From Spirochaetota bacterium (GTDB taxonomy: Bacteria > Spirochaetota > UBA4802 > UBA5368), in the NCBI GenBank assembly GCA_035477215.1, contig DATIKU010000015.1, positions 1 to 64,000 of the forward strand: a DNA stretch of 64,000 nt, read 5' to 3'. Below, one piece after another: positions 63,421-64,000 of the stretch (its first letter is position 1; every line of letters begins with the position of its first letter). The translations under genes were made by a program, and so were the position numbers. The notes below the pieces were generated by a model, which saw nothing but the letters and a program-made list of their open reading frames with translations, had not been told where the DNA came from and did no database searches.

Positions 63421-63636
63421 TCAGCGCGTCGGTCCGACGGCTCCCCGGCCGCCAAGCTTGCCCCGGTCGCTGATTCTCCCGGTATACATCAGGCGGAGCT
63501 GTTTTAGGCTGATTTCGCGCGCGGGATTCGAGCGATGTACAATGGGCACGATCATCCCCTTCGCGATAATAAATTCCTTGATTAAGAATCCTCTTTGAAA
63601 ATATTGGTGCGGCGCGATGATCTCGCCGTTTTTCAT
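63421..63636 (-). pseudogene. truncated PstS-like (phosphate-binding) fragment
   Basis: 71 residues. The stretch IVPIVHRSNPAREISLKQLR then LMYTGRISD resembles the PstS consensus (VNPxNPVxxLTxxQLxxIYxGKITNW). It stops at GPTR, well before the rest of the domain, and there is no signal peptide. Its start overlaps the stop of the upstream partial gene (ATGA), so it is translated, perhaps as a single helix-strand unit. It is probably a decayed or repurposed fragment. Confidence 0.5.
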
Positions 63637-64000
63637 GCGCCGAGGTGGGCGTCGAAAATACGGCGAATACTCGTCTCCCCCAGGGACATAAGTTCGTTCG
63701 CGTGAAAGCCGAGGGGATTTCGCGTACGATATTCCCTGTCAGAGTACGATGAAAGGATGGCTTCGATGTCCAGTATAAAAGCATTGTCCTTTCCGATGGA
63801 AAGCGAAGGACGGAGGTAGCGCTTTTTCCTGCAATACTTGAGGAAGCTGTTTACCTTCTTCAGCAGGTATTTCCTGTCGAGGAGTCCGGCGTCGATATCG
63901 GGCAGCTTTTTACGCCGCACCATTTCGCCGATTTCCGCCGTTATACGCTCCATCGAATCGACAAACCTTTCTCTGGCGAGCACAAGGTTTTGCCTGGCGC
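63633..64000 (-). CDS. unknown protein, 5' end outside the window
   Basis: The frame is open to the window edge; a GTG at 63983 is one possible start but the frame continues upstream. About 121 visible residues are charged and helical (LLKKVNSFLKYCRKKRYLRP) with no recognised domain. It ends SIRRIFDAHLGA. It is coupled to the PstS-like fragment by a 4-base overlap. Confidence 0.4.
   Translation of the reverse strand, partial: ARQNLVLARERFVDSMERITAEIGEMVRRKKLPDIDAGLLDRKYLLKKVNSFLKYCRKKRYLRPSLSIGKDNAFILDIEAILSSYSDREYRTRNPLGFHANELMSLGETSIRRIFDAHLGA

Overview
The window is GC-rich bacterial chromosome with dense, mostly short operons on both strands. No phage, transposase, integrase, plasmid or CRISPR genes were seen. 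Several features fit a free-living Spirochaetota lineage of Leptospira/Turneriella type: three chemotaxis receptors with membrane-embedded N-termini, an AraC regulator with a multi-TM N-terminal half, lipoproteins with loose lipoboxes, MORN and ankyrin proteins, a glutaminyl-tRNA synthetase, and many acyl-CoA enzymes. This assignment is inference from gene content; there is no rRNA or other marker gene to fix it.

Positions 1-9.7 kb (+ strand) hold a CoA-thioester catabolic locus. It contains a family I CoA-transferase (alpha subunit cut by the window edge, plus beta), a MmgE/PrpD protein, an acyl-CoA dehydrogenase whose catalytic base appears displaced, an SCP2-type lipid carrier, a tungsten/molybdenum aldehyde:ferredoxin oxidoreductase overlapping a MoaD/ThiS-like protein, an M24 protein that seems to lack one metal ligand, and a Tat-exported sulfatase. 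From 10 to 25 kb come chemoreceptors, an Ntn-hydrolase with TPRs, glnS, a CDF transporter, a membrane-anchored PLP-fold protein, an ankyrin lipoprotein and tRNA-Gln(CUG). From 25 to 30.3 kb lie a SagB-type oxidoreductase, an Fe-S protein, an rRNA methyltransferase, an eight-repeat MORN protein, a 55-residue Cys-rich protein, a C_GCAxxG_C_C protein and an Asp/Glu-type racemase.

From 30.4 to 38.9 kb (- strand) is the most unusual block. A three-gene operon encodes a PKD-domain membrane protein, an MFS/spermidine-synthase/TPR fusion of 1064 residues and a fusion of an Lgt-like domain with a CPBP protease. Two tandem paralogues of a secreted permuted papain-like protein precede it. From 39 to 54.3 kb there are a parvulin-type lipoprotein, an ICMT-like methyltransferase, an outer-membrane-like protein, an acyl-CoA dehydrogenase fused to rubredoxin, two hotdog thioesterases, an acyl-CoA synthetase, an SDR, an AraC regulator, a MalY/PatB lyase and a split ThrE exporter.

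From 54.5 to 62.1 kb (+ strand) is a metal-efflux operon. A CsoR-family repressor with a perfect G-tract operator over its promoter is followed by a membrane-anchored SAM methyltransferase, a DmeF-like CDF pump, a His-rich exported peptide, a CusA/CzcA-type RND pump, a TolC-like channel and a small periplasmic protein. No membrane-fusion adaptor is present. The right end carries a VWA protein, a truncated PstS-like fragment and a partial unknown gene. Small decayed genes and long palindromes lie in the intergenic regions.
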